From positions 193,220 through 257,219 of the forward strand of contig CAWJFP010000040.1 in the NCBI GenBank assembly GCA_963842155.1: 64,000 nt of DNA, given 5' to 3'. Shown in pieces: positions 18,962-26,954 of this stretch; the first letter of the stretch is position 1; every line of letters starts with the position of its first letter. The notes beneath the pieces were generated by a model. It was given only the letters and a program-made list of their open reading frames with translations, was not told the origin of the DNA and searched no databases. Made by a program: the position numbers and the translations under genes. The DNA is from CAWJFP01 sp963842155. GTDB lineage: Bacteria; Pseudomonadota; Alphaproteobacteria; JACZXZ01.

Positions 18962-19527
18962 CCCATAGCGATGGTGCGGCTACGAATGCGCCTCACGCGG
19001 ATTCTTCGAGCGCCGGTGAAGCTGCAGGTCACATCGGGCGCCGGCTTGATGCAGCTTAATGCGTAAAAGGCGTATTGTCGATTTGCCTTCCGCCTTGGTA
19101 GTCCCCTAATTCGACCCGCCGCCACTAGAAGGAAAATTGGCCCCGTTCAGCCAAGAGCCTCCGTCATACGACCTTAACAGAACAGGGCTATCTTGCGGGC
19201 CGTAGCCGCCAATCGCGACTACTGTCCACGTCAGTCCTATGCCTACTACCCCGCCGTGCTCGGCACCGGGCCGGCGGGGGTTTTTCCGATATAAAGGCGC
19301 AAGCGCCGCGTCATTGCCGGCGCGGCTGGTGCGCTTCAGCCAACTTCCGTCGATCCGCAAGGTAAGAAAACAAAATAGCGCCAGCAGCCCTTGGCGGGTG
19401 GCAGCCATACACGACGGCACGGACGCATTCTCATCGACGGGGCATGCCCGCCCTCGCCTTTCGCGCCTCTGCGCGGCCTGCTATACAGGACTTCGCCCGT
19501 CGGGAGAGCGTGGGGAAGCAATCATCG
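18962..19527. other. Intergenic stretch before trpG
   Basis: No convincing gene was found in these 560 bases. A small open frame on the minus strand (19106-19420) has no recognisable features and is not called. The stretch contains one terminator-like hairpin on the plus strand at 19249. I looked for a trp leader peptide with tandem tryptophan codons upstream of it and saw none. Confidence 0.5.
19249..19285 (+). terminator. Orphan terminator hairpin upstream of trpG
   Basis: CCCCGCCG (19249-19256) pairs perfectly with CGGCGGGG (19272-19279) around a 15-base loop and is followed by GTTTTT. This is a good intrinsic terminator for plus-strand transcription, but no plus-strand gene precedes it. 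It may end an unannotated small RNA or attenuate transcription into trpG, which starts about 240 bases further on. Confidence 0.55.
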
Positions 19528-20118
19528 ATGTTTCTGCTGATCGACAACTATGACAGCTTTACCTACAACCTCGTCCATTACTTGGGCGAGCTCGGCGCCG
19601 CCACCGACGTGCGCCGGAACGACGCGCTCGGCGTCGACGAGGCGCTCGCGCTGGCGCCCGACGGCATCATCCTCTCGCCCGGCCCCTGCGACCCCGACCG
19701 CGCCGGCATCTGCCTGGCGCTGATCCGCGCCGCCGCGGGACGCCTTCCGATCCTCGGCGTCTGCCTCGGCCATCAGGCGATCGGCCAAGCCTTCGGCGGC
19801 AGGGTCATACGCGGCCCGGCGCCCATGCATGGCAAGGTGAGCGAGATCCATCACGACGGCAGCGCCCTCTTTCGCGGCCTGCCCGACCCCTTCCGCGCCA
19901 CGCGCTATCATTCGCTCGTGGTCGAGCGCGAGAGCCTGCCAGGCGAGCTCGAGATCGCGGCCGAGAGCGCGGACGGCGTGATCATGGGATTGCGGCATCG
20001 GCGCTATCCGATCTGGGGCGTGCAATTCCATCCCGAGAGCATCGAGACGACCGAAGGCCACCGCCTGCTCGGCAATTTCCTCGCCCTCGCCAAGGGGCCC
20101 GGCGCGGTCGCGGCATGA
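19528..20118 (+). CDS. trpG: Anthranilate synthase component II (glutamine amidotransferase)
   Basis: Supplies ammonia from glutamine to TrpE. The 196 residues start with the canonical MFLLIDNYDSFTYNLVHY, which decides the start at 19528 over an in-frame ATG at 19444. The class I amidotransferase triad is visible: Cys in GVCLGHQAIGQ, and His and Glu in GVQFHPESIETTEG. Its stop overlaps the trpD start by 4 bases (ATGA). It may be shared with para-aminobenzoate synthesis, as is common for TrpG. Confidence 0.96.
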   Translation: MFLLIDNYDSFTYNLVHYLGELGAATDVRRNDALGVDEALALAPDGIILSPGPCDPDRAGICLALIRAAAGRLPILGVCLGHQAIGQAFGGRVIRGPAPMHGKVSEIHHDGSALFRGLPDPFRATRYHSLVVERESLPGELEIAAESADGVIMGLRHRRYPIWGVQFHPESIETTEGHRLLGNFLALAKGPGAVAA

Positions 20119-21155
20119 CGGGCGACATCACCGACCTGAAGGCGCTGCTCGGCCATGTCGCGGTCGGCAAGCCGCTCGACCGCGCGCAAGCCGAGCTCGC
20201 TTTCGACATCATCATGTCCGGCAACGCCACGCCGTCGCAGATGGGCGGCTTTCTGATGGCCCTGCGCGTGCGCGGAGAGACCGTCGAGGAGATCACCGGC
20301 GCGGCGACGATCATGCGCGCCAAGGCCCATCGCGTGAAGGCGCCGGCGGGCGCCATGGACGTGGTCGGCACCGGCGGCGACGCGGCCGGGACTTTCAACG
20401 TCTCGACCGCCAGCGCCATCGTCGTGGCCGGCTGCGGCGTGCCGGTCGCCAAGCATGGCAACCGCGCCTTCTCGTCGCGCTCGGGCGCGGCCGACGTGCT
20501 GGCGGCGCTCGGCGTCAATCTGGAGGCGGACTACCCGGTCGTCGAACGCGCCATCGCCGAGATCGGCATCGGCTTCATGATGGCCCCGCGCTATCACAGC
20601 GCCATGCGCAATGTCGGGCCGACGCGGGTCGAGCTCGGCACCCGCACCATCTTCAACCTGCTCGGCCCCTTGTCCAACCCCGCTTTGGTCCGCCGCTATC
20701 TGATCGGCACCTATGCGCGCGAATGGGTCGAGCCCATGGCGCGGGTGCTGGGGAATCTCGGGGCCGAGCATGCCTGGGTGGTGCATGGCTCGGACGGGCT
20801 CGACGAGCTCACCCTCACCGGCCCGAGCTTCGTCAGCGAGCTCAAGGACGGCAAGGTCAGGAGCTTCGAGGTCTCGCCCGAGGATGCCGACCTGCCCCGG
20901 GCCGAGCTCGCCGAGCTGAAAGGCGCCGACCCGGCCTTCAACGCGAACGCCATGGCCGGCATGCTGGGCGGCGAGCCGGGCCCGTTCCGCGATTTCGTGC
21001 TCTATAACAGCGCGGCCGCCCTCATCGTCGCGGGCAAGGCCGCCGATCTGCGCCAAGGCGTGAGCCTGGCCGCGCGCTCCATCGATTCGGGCCATGCGCG
21101 GTCGATCCTCGCGCGCCTCATCGCCCTCACCAACGAGCAGGAGCCGGGGGCATGA
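20115..21155 (+). CDS. trpD: Anthranilate phosphoribosyltransferase
   Basis: Joins anthranilate to phosphoribosyl pyrophosphate. The 346-residue protein carries the PRPP-binding motif GTGGDAAGTFNVSTASA near residue 80 and KHGNRAFSSRSGAADVLAALG, both diagnostic of TrpD. The anthranilate-site region APRYHSAMRNVGPTR follows. It overlaps trpG and trpC by 4 bases each, which indicates translational coupling in trpGDC. Confidence 0.97.
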   Translation: MTGDITDLKALLGHVAVGKPLDRAQAELAFDIIMSGNATPSQMGGFLMALRVRGETVEEITGAATIMRAKAHRVKAPAGAMDVVGTGGDAAGTFNVSTASAIVVAGCGVPVAKHGNRAFSSRSGAADVLAALGVNLEADYPVVERAIAEIGIGFMMAPRYHSAMRNVGPTRVELGTRTIFNLLGPLSNPALVRRYLIGTYAREWVEPMARVLGNLGAEHAWVVHGSDGLDELTLTGPSFVSELKDGKVRSFEVSPEDADLPRAELAELKGADPAFNANAMAGMLGGEPGPFRDFVLYNSAAALIVAGKAADLRQGVSLAARSIDSGHARSILARLIALTNEQEPGA

Positions 21156-21967
21156 CCGTGCTGAGCCGCATTTGCGACGACAAGCGGCGCGAGATCGAGC
21201 GACGCAAGGCGGCAAAGCCGCTTGCCGAGCTCGAGGGAGAGCTGGCGCGCGCCTCGACGCCCCGCGGCTTCGCCAAGGCGCTTGCCGCTACCGTCGCCGC
21301 CGGCCGCTATGGCTTGATTGCCGAGATCAAGCGCGCCTCGCCCAGCAAGGGCCTGATCCGCGCGGATTTCGATCCGCCAAGCCTCGCCCGGGCCTATGAG
21401 GCGGGGGGCGCCACATGCCTCTCGGTGCTGACCGACGCGCCCTATTTCCAGGGAAAGGACGAGCATCTTGCGGCGGCGCGGGCGGCAACGAGCCTGCCGG
21501 TGCTGCGCAAGGACTTCACCCTCGACCCCTATCAGGTCGTCGAGGCCCGCGCGCTCGGCGCCGATTGCATCCTGTTGATCATGGCCGCGCTCGACGACGC
21601 GACTGCCCGCACCCTCGCCGACCTCGCGGCCGGCCTCGATATGGACGTATTGGTGGAAGTGCATGATGCCGAGGAGCTGCGCCGCGCAGTCGCATTGCCA
21701 TGTCAACTGATCGGCATCAACAACAGGGATCTCAAGAGCTTGCATGTTGATCTGTCAACCACCCTGCGCCTCGCGCCGTTGATACCGCTGGATCGGCTCG
21801 CGGTCGCCGAGAGCGGCCTGCGCTCTCCGGGCGATCTGGCAAGCCTCGCGGCCATCGGAGTCCGCTGCTTCCTCGTCGGCGAGCAGCTCATGGTGCAACC
21901 CGACGTCGAGGCGGCTACGCGCGCCCTCCTGGCCCGGCCTGCGCCGCGCCGGCAAGCCGCCGGCTAA
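21152..21967 (+). CDS. trpC: Indole-3-glycerol phosphate synthase
   Basis: Closes the indole ring in tryptophan synthesis. It is a 271-residue single-domain TrpC, not fused to TrpF. The signature IAEIKRASPSKGLIR contains the catalytic lysine. RKDFTLDPYQVVEARALGADCILLI and the phosphate-binding VAESGLRSPGDLASL are also present. It overlaps trpD by 4 bases and is followed after 7 bases by moaC, so trp and molybdopterin genes form one transcript. trpF, trpA and trpB are not in the window. Confidence 0.96.
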   Translation: MTVLSRICDDKRREIERRKAAKPLAELEGELARASTPRGFAKALAATVAAGRYGLIAEIKRASPSKGLIRADFDPPSLARAYEAGGATCLSVLTDAPYFQGKDEHLAAARAATSLPVLRKDFTLDPYQVVEARALGADCILLIMAALDDATARTLADLAAGLDMDVLVEVHDAEELRRAVALPCQLIGINNRDLKSLHVDLSTTLRLAPLIPLDRLAVAESGLRSPGDLASLAAIGVRCFLVGEQLMVQPDVEAATRALLARPAPRRQAAG

Positions 21968-21974
21968 GGGCGAA

Positions 21975-22454
21975 ATGGGCGACCTCACCCATTTCGATTC
22001 CGAGGGCAAGGCCGTGATGGTCGACGTCGCCGCCAAGCCCGCGACCGAGCGCGTCGCCGTAGCCAAAGGATCGGTGCTGATGCGGCCGGAGACCTTGCAG
22101 CGAATCCAGGCGGGCGGCATGAAGAAGGGCGACGTGCTGGCCGTGGCGCGCCTTGCCGGCATCATGGGCGCGAAGCGCACAGCCGAGCTGATCCCGCTCT
22201 GCCATCCGCTCGGGCTCGACGCGGTGGAGCTCGATCTCGCCTGCGATGCGGCGCGAAACGCCGTGGACATCACCGCCCGCTGCAAGCTTACCGGCCGCAC
22301 GGGCGTCGAAATGGAGGCCTTGACCGCCGTCGCCGTGGCCGCCCTCACCGTCTACGACATGTGCAAGGCCATCGACCGCGGCATGCGTTTGACCGACATA
22401 AGGCTGATTCATAAATCTGGCGGCAAGTCAGGTACTTACGATTCGAAGTCATGA
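21975..22454 (+). CDS. moaC: Cyclic pyranopterin monophosphate synthase MoaC
   Basis: Forms cyclic pyranopterin monophosphate in molybdenum cofactor synthesis, working after MoaA. The 159 residues include KKGDVLAVARLAGIMGAKRT, the active-site LIPLCHPL, and TGVEMEALTAVAVAALTVYDMCKA, all family signatures. Length is normal. It overlaps moeA by 4 bases. The trpC-moaC-moeA-lexA order is widely conserved in alphaproteobacteria. Confidence 0.97.
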   Translation: MGDLTHFDSEGKAVMVDVAAKPATERVAVAKGSVLMRPETLQRIQAGGMKKGDVLAVARLAGIMGAKRTAELIPLCHPLGLDAVELDLACDAARNAVDITARCKLTGRTGVEMEALTAVAVAALTVYDMCKAIDRGMRLTDIRLIHKSGGKSGTYDSKS

Positions 22455-23666
22455 TCTCGGTTGAAGAGGCCCTGAGTCGCATTCTGGAGGGCTTCTCGCC
22501 CCTCGCCGCCGAATCGGTGAGCGTCGCCGATGCGTTGGGCCGCGCCTTGGCCGAGGATGCCGTCGCGCGGGTCACTCAGCCGCCCGTCGATGTCTCGGCG
22601 ATGGACGGCTATGCGGTTCGCGTGGCGGACGTCGGCAAGGTGCCGGCGGTTTTGCACCGCGTGGGCGAAGCACCGGCCGGCGGGGCGTATGGGGGAAGGC
22701 TCGGCCCGGGCGAGGTGGTGCGCATTTTCACCGGCGCGCCTCTGCCCGCGGGCGCCGACGGCATCGTGATCCAGGAAGACACGCAAGCCGAAGGCGAGGC
22801 CGTGACGATCCTCGCGGCGCCGCTGGCGGGCCGCCATATCCGCAAAGCGGGTCTCGATTTCAGGGAGGGCGAGGTCGGCATCCGCGCGCCCCGCCGGCTC
22901 ACCCCGCGCGATATCGGGCTTGCCGCGGCGATGAACCTGCCATGGCTCAAGGTGCGGCGCCGACCGCGCATCGCCATTCTCGCGACCGGAGACGAGGTGG
23001 TGATGCCGGGAGACCCGATCGGAGCAAACCAGATCGTGAGTTCCAACGCCCTTGCCTTGGCCGCCGCCGTCACCGCCTGGGGCGGGGAGCCGATCAATCT
23101 CGGCATCGCCGCCGACACGCGCGAATCGCTTCAGGCGCTGGCCGCGGGTGCGCGCGGCGCGGATGTTCTCGTCACTACCGGCGGCGCTTCGGTCGGCGAG
23201 CATGATCTCGTACAGTCGGCCTTGGCAGAGCGCGGGCTCGCCCTCGATTTCTGGAAGATCGCCATGCGCCCGGGCAAGCCGCTCATGTTCGGCCGGCTGG
23301 GCGAGACGGCACTGTTGGGGGTGCCCGGAAATCCCGGTTTCCTCGATGATTTGCGCGCTTTTGTTCTTGAAGCCCGCGATGGAGCGCATGCTGGGTCTAG
23401 CCGCCGACAGCCTTCCGACTGCGACGGCACGGTTGGGCTGCGATCTCGCGAAGAACGACCTCCGGCAGGACTATCTTCGGGCCCGCTTGGCACGCGCCGG
23501 CGATGGCAGCCTCGTCGCCACGCCATTCGAGATCCAGGACAGCTCCAATCTGGCCCGGCTGCAGCAGGCGCAATGCCTCGTCATCCGCCCGCCTCATGCG
23601 CCAGCGGCCAAAAAGGGCGATTCCGTGCCCATTTTGCCTTTGGAAGGGCCGAGCGCGTTGATTTGA
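22451..23666 (+). CDS. moeA: Molybdopterin molybdenumtransferase MoeA (one frame break)
   Basis: Inserts molybdenum into adenylylated molybdopterin. Most of the protein reads in one frame from the ATG at 22451 (VSAMDGYAVRVAD, GEVVRIFTGAPLPAGADGIVIQED, ILATGDEVVMPGDPI, DVLVTTGGASVGEHDL). One extra G near 23336 in the sequence after GVPGNP throws the frame. The continuation (SSMICALLFLKPAMERMLG, then the C-terminal domain) reads in the next frame to the stop at 23666. The corrected length is about 404 residues, normal for the family. It overlaps moaC by 4 bases. Confidence 0.9.
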
Positions 23667-23823
23667 TGGCGCCGACGGCGCGGGTGGCCGTCGCGACGAT
23701 ATGCGAGATCGATCGATAATCTATTGATACTAAGCCATAATGCTGCTTGGGTTCACGCCTTCCTGCGTATTCGGTTGTGTTCTTGTCATAAATTTCTTCT
23801 AAAAGTGGAGGAGAGATTAAGGC

Positions 23824-23852
23824 TTGACGGCGGACGCGAACCAAACTAGAAC
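23824..23852 (+). promoter_or_regulatory. lexA promoter with embedded SOS box
   Basis: TTGACG (23824-23829) and TAGAAC (23847-23852) are 17 bases apart and form a plausible sigma-70 promoter 60 bases before lexA. The direct repeat GAAC-N7-GAAC (23838-23841 and 23849-23852), which is the alphaproteobacterial LexA box, overlaps the -10 element. A bound LexA dimer would therefore block the promoter, consistent with autoregulation. Confidence 0.8.
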
Positions 23853-23911
23853 ATGCGGAGACGTTTTGCTTTTGTTCTAGATATTGTGGCTCCGCTATAG
23901 GAGAGGCGTAA

Positions 23912-24607
23912 ATGCTGACGAAAAAGCAACGTGAGCTCCTCCTGTTCATCGAGCGCCGGCTTCGCGAGAGCGGCGTCTCCCCCTCCTTCGAGGAAATGAA
24001 GGACGCCCTACAGCTCCGCTCGAAATCGGGCATTCACCGCCTGATCACCGGCCTCGAGGAGCGCGGCTTCATCCGCCGCCTGGCTCATCGCGCCCGCGCC
24101 TTGGAAGTGTTGCGCCTGCCCGAGACGGCAGCGGCCCAGGGCCGCGGCGGCGAGTTCGCGCCCAAGGTAATCGAGGGCAGCTTCCGCAATCGTCTCGGCG
24201 GCGCGCCGGCAAGCGGCGCGGACGAGGCGATCGAATTGCCGCTCTATGGCAAGATCGCCGCCGGCACGCCGATCGAGGCGCTGCGCGATCATTCCAATAC
24301 GCTGAACTTTCCGGCCAGCCTGCTCGGCAAGGGCGACTACTACGCGCTCGAGGTCGAGGGCAATTCGATGATCGACGCCGGTATCCTCGACGGCGACATC
24401 GTCGTCATCAAGCGCAACGACACCGCCGAGAACGGCGACATCGTCGTGGCGCTCATCGACGACAACGAGGTCACCTTGAAGCGGCTGCGCCGCAAGGGCG
24501 ATTCCATCGCGCTCGAGCCCGCCAACAAGAAATACGAGACGCGCATTTTCGGCCCCGACCGCGTCCATGTGCAAGGCCGGCTGGTGAATCTGCTGAGGCG
24601 GTATTAG
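23912..24607 (+). CDS. lexA: LexA repressor
   Basis: Represses SOS genes and cleaves itself when stimulated by RecA-ssDNA. The 231 residues have an N-terminal winged helix (1-65; SFEEMKDALQLRSKSGIHRLI) and a long linker of about 40 residues. The C-terminal S24 peptidase domain shows the cleavage site Ala117-Gly118, Ser152 in GNSMID and Lys190 in EVTLKR. The GAAC-N7-GAAC box upstream supports autoregulation and the alphaproteobacterial type of binding specificity. The gap to moeA (245 bases) is large, so it has its own promoter. Confidence 0.97.
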   Translation: MLTKKQRELLLFIERRLRESGVSPSFEEMKDALQLRSKSGIHRLITGLEERGFIRRLAHRARALEVLRLPETAAAQGRGGEFAPKVIEGSFRNRLGGAPASGADEAIELPLYGKIAAGTPIEALRDHSNTLNFPASLLGKGDYYALEVEGNSMIDAGILDGDIVVIKRNDTAENGDIVVALIDDNEVTLKRLRRKGDSIALEPANKKYETRIFGPDRVHVQGRLVNLLRRY

Positions 24608-24620
24608 CGTTTAGTCTCCC

Positions 24621-26840
24621 TCACGGCGCATCTTCCGGCGTCGGGTCCGGCTCTGGCTCAGGCTCGAGAGAAACCGGTGCGGCTTTGCTTTGTGGCGTCA
24701 AGCGGGTTGCACCCCTCTCTCGCGAAGATGGCTCGGCCGGCACCCAGGGGCGCTGCCCGCGCCAATCCGAGACCGTTTCGACGCGCACCTCGTCCGGGCC
24801 GAGCCAGAACGCATGGCCGCCGCGCCGCCAGAGATCGAAGCGGTCGACCGCCACGCTTGCCGAAGGGCAGCCGTGGCGCAAGGGCACGGCGCTTACCACC
24901 ACCGTCGCCTCCCGGCAATCGTCGGCCAACGCCTCGCGCTCGTGCGCCAGCGCCACCACCTGCCCCTTCGCGCGATAGATGCAGCCGAGCTCGTCGCAAC
25001 GCAGCCGGCCGTCCGCGCTCGGCTCCTGGTCGGGCCAGGTGAGGCGCTGGGTCTGGCCGGCCTGGCGCAGCAGCGTGTCGGCATCGAATTCGCTGCCGCG
25101 TCCGGCCGAGAGCAGCAGGCTGCCGTCGGCGGTCGCCACGGCGAAGAGCTTACCGTCGCCCGAGGCGATCACGTCCGGTCGCGGGACGAGCCAGATCGTG
25201 GCGAGGCCGATCGCGACGGCCGCAAGCCCGCCCCAGCGCCAAGGCCTTTGCCAGAGGCATAGCCAGAGCCCGCCCAGGCTGATGAGAACGAGCCCCCAGA
25301 CCGGCATGGCCGGCAGAATCGCGACCGAGCCGGGCCAGCCGGAGACCATCTTGGCCGAGGCGATCACGGTATCTAGGCCCCAACCCATCGGCCGCAGCGC
25401 GATGGTTTCGAGGCCGAAGGGCATCAGCGCGTAGCAAATGATCGCCCAGGGCATCACCCAAAGCGCGGTTACCGGCACCGCGATCAGATTGGCCACCACG
25501 CCATAGGCGGCGAGGCGGTCGAAATGAAAGAGCGAATAGGGGATGGTGGCAAAGCCGGTAATCAGGCTGGTGAAGGCGATGCCGAGGAGGTAGCGCGCCG
25601 GCAAGCGCCACCAGCCCTCGCCGCTCCAGCCGATAAGCCGCATCCTCAACGCTTCATAGGCGGCGACCAGCGCCACCACGGCGCCGAACGACATCTGGAA
25701 GCTGGGGCCCAGCAAGCTCTCCGGCTGGAGCAGAAGGATCGCCGCGGCCGCCCAGGCGACGAGCCGCATCGAGATCGCCACGCGGTCGAGAATGATGCCG
25801 AGCAGCACCACGCCCGCCATGATGAAGGCGCGCTCGGTCGGCACGTTCGCGCCGGTGATGCAGAGGTAGCAGAAGGCGCCGACCAGCGCCGCGCCCGCCG
25901 CCCATTTCTTGATCGGGTAGCGCAAGGCGATCGGCGGCACGAGCGCCAGAAATGCGCGCAAGCCGAAGAAGAGCGCGCCCGTCACCATGCCGAGATGCAG
26001 CCCCGCGATGGCCAGGAGATGGGCGAGTCCGGAATTGCGCATCGCCTCCACGACGTCGAGCGGGATCGCGCCGCGCTCGCCGGTCATGAGAGCGGCGGCG
26101 ATGCCGCCGGCCGGACCCGGCAAGCCGGCAACGACGCGAGCCGCGATATGGTCGCGCAGCGAAACGAGCCAGAGGCGCGGACCGCTCGGCGCCGCCCGCA
26201 TGATCTCGCCATGGCCATAGGCATAACCGACGGCGCCGAGCCCGAGGAAAAACGCATGGCGCTGGAAGTCGAAGGCGCCGGGCGCCACGGGGGCGCCGGG
26301 CGGCAGCAGCACGGCGGTGATCTTGAGCCGATCGCCCGGAGCCGGATCGCCGCCGCCGCTCCCCAAGCGGATGCGGACGCGGCGCGGGGTCCCCTCCGCG
26401 CCCAGCCCCTCGACGACGAGGCCATCGAGGGTGACGCGGGTGCCGTTCGCGCGGCGCTCGACCTCGATCACCCGCCCGCTCACCGTGACGGGACCCAGCC
26501 GATGGTCCAGCCTTGGAGCCGCGACTTGCGCCGTACGCCATTCCGCCGCCGAGAACCCAAGGGCGAGAAAGCCGAGCGCGATCGCCGCCGCGCGCGAGCC
26601 GGATTCTCGACTACTCAATATCGCCGCAAGCGCTGCGACCAGGACGGCCGGCCCGATCCAAAGCGGGGGCTCGATCTTGAGTGCGAAATAGACCCCCACC
26701 CCCGCGCCCAAAAAGGCCGGCAGCCAGAGCGGCCAACGCTCCTTCTCGGCGAGGAGCTCGTCGAGCGCCCATCGCGCCGCACTGCTCAAGCCAGCGCGGA
26801 CGACCGGCTCCTCGCTTTCCGCGGCGTCCCAATCCGCCAC
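24621..26840 (-). CDS. comEC: ComEC/Rec2-type DNA uptake channel
   Basis: Predicted inner-membrane channel for single-stranded DNA in natural transformation. It is a 739-residue polytopic protein. After a short acidic N terminus come membrane segments (about 37-80), a soluble OB-like DUF4131 region (PVTVSGRVIEVERR, about 115-190), and then the competence core with NSGLAHLLAIAGLHLGMV and many helices to about 560. The C-terminal 170 residues carry a periplasmic or cytoplasmic domain and a Pro/Glu-rich tail. It converges on lexA and diverges from gltX. Alphaproteobacteria often keep comEC next to lexA even when transformation is not known. Confidence 0.88.
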   Translation of the reverse strand: MADWDAAESEEPVVRAGLSSAARWALDELLAEKERWPLWLPAFLGAGVGVYFALKIEPPLWIGPAVLVAALAAILSSRESGSRAAAIALGFLALGFSAAEWRTAQVAAPRLDHRLGPVTVSGRVIEVERRANGTRVTLDGLVVEGLGAEGTPRRVRIRLGSGGGDPAPGDRLKITAVLLPPGAPVAPGAFDFQRHAFFLGLGAVGYAYGHGEIMRAAPSGPRLWLVSLRDHIAARVVAGLPGPAGGIAAALMTGERGAIPLDVVEAMRNSGLAHLLAIAGLHLGMVTGALFFGLRAFLALVPPIALRYPIKKWAAGAALVGAFCYLCITGANVPTERAFIMAGVVLLGIILDRVAISMRLVAWAAAAILLLQPESLLGPSFQMSFGAVVALVAAYEALRMRLIGWSGEGWWRLPARYLLGIAFTSLITGFATIPYSLFHFDRLAAYGVVANLIAVPVTALWVMPWAIICYALMPFGLETIALRPMGWGLDTVIASAKMVSGWPGSVAILPAMPVWGLVLISLGGLWLCLWQRPWRWGGLAAVAIGLATIWLVPRPDVIASGDGKLFAVATADGSLLLSAGRGSEFDADTLLRQAGQTQRLTWPDQEPSADGRLRCDELGCIYRAKGQVVALAHEREALADDCREATVVVSAVPLRHGCPSASVAVDRFDLWRRGGHAFWLGPDEVRVETVSDWRGQRPWVPAEPSSRERGATRLTPQSKAAPVSLEPEPEPDPTPEDAP

Positions 26841-26954
26841 CTCTTCCCTCCCCTGGGAAGCGCGTCCGGCGCCGATCCCGAACCCGTACAGACGGCCCGG
26901 AGGCGATATGCTACATGAGCGGCACCGATCCTGACGAGAGGAAGACGCCGCCGC

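Noticed and set aside
19106..19420. A 104-codon minus-strand frame before trpG
   Set aside because: It has a weak signal-like start but no recognisable domain, it spans the terminator hairpin, and no ribosome-binding site stands out.
19000..19527. Tryptophan attenuator with leader peptide
   Set aside because: A terminator is present, but no short frame with tandem Trp codons was found before it.
25524..26918. Long plus-strand open frame over comEC
   Set aside because: Antisense to a well-supported membrane protein, with Arg/Gly/His-rich composition typical of shadow frames.
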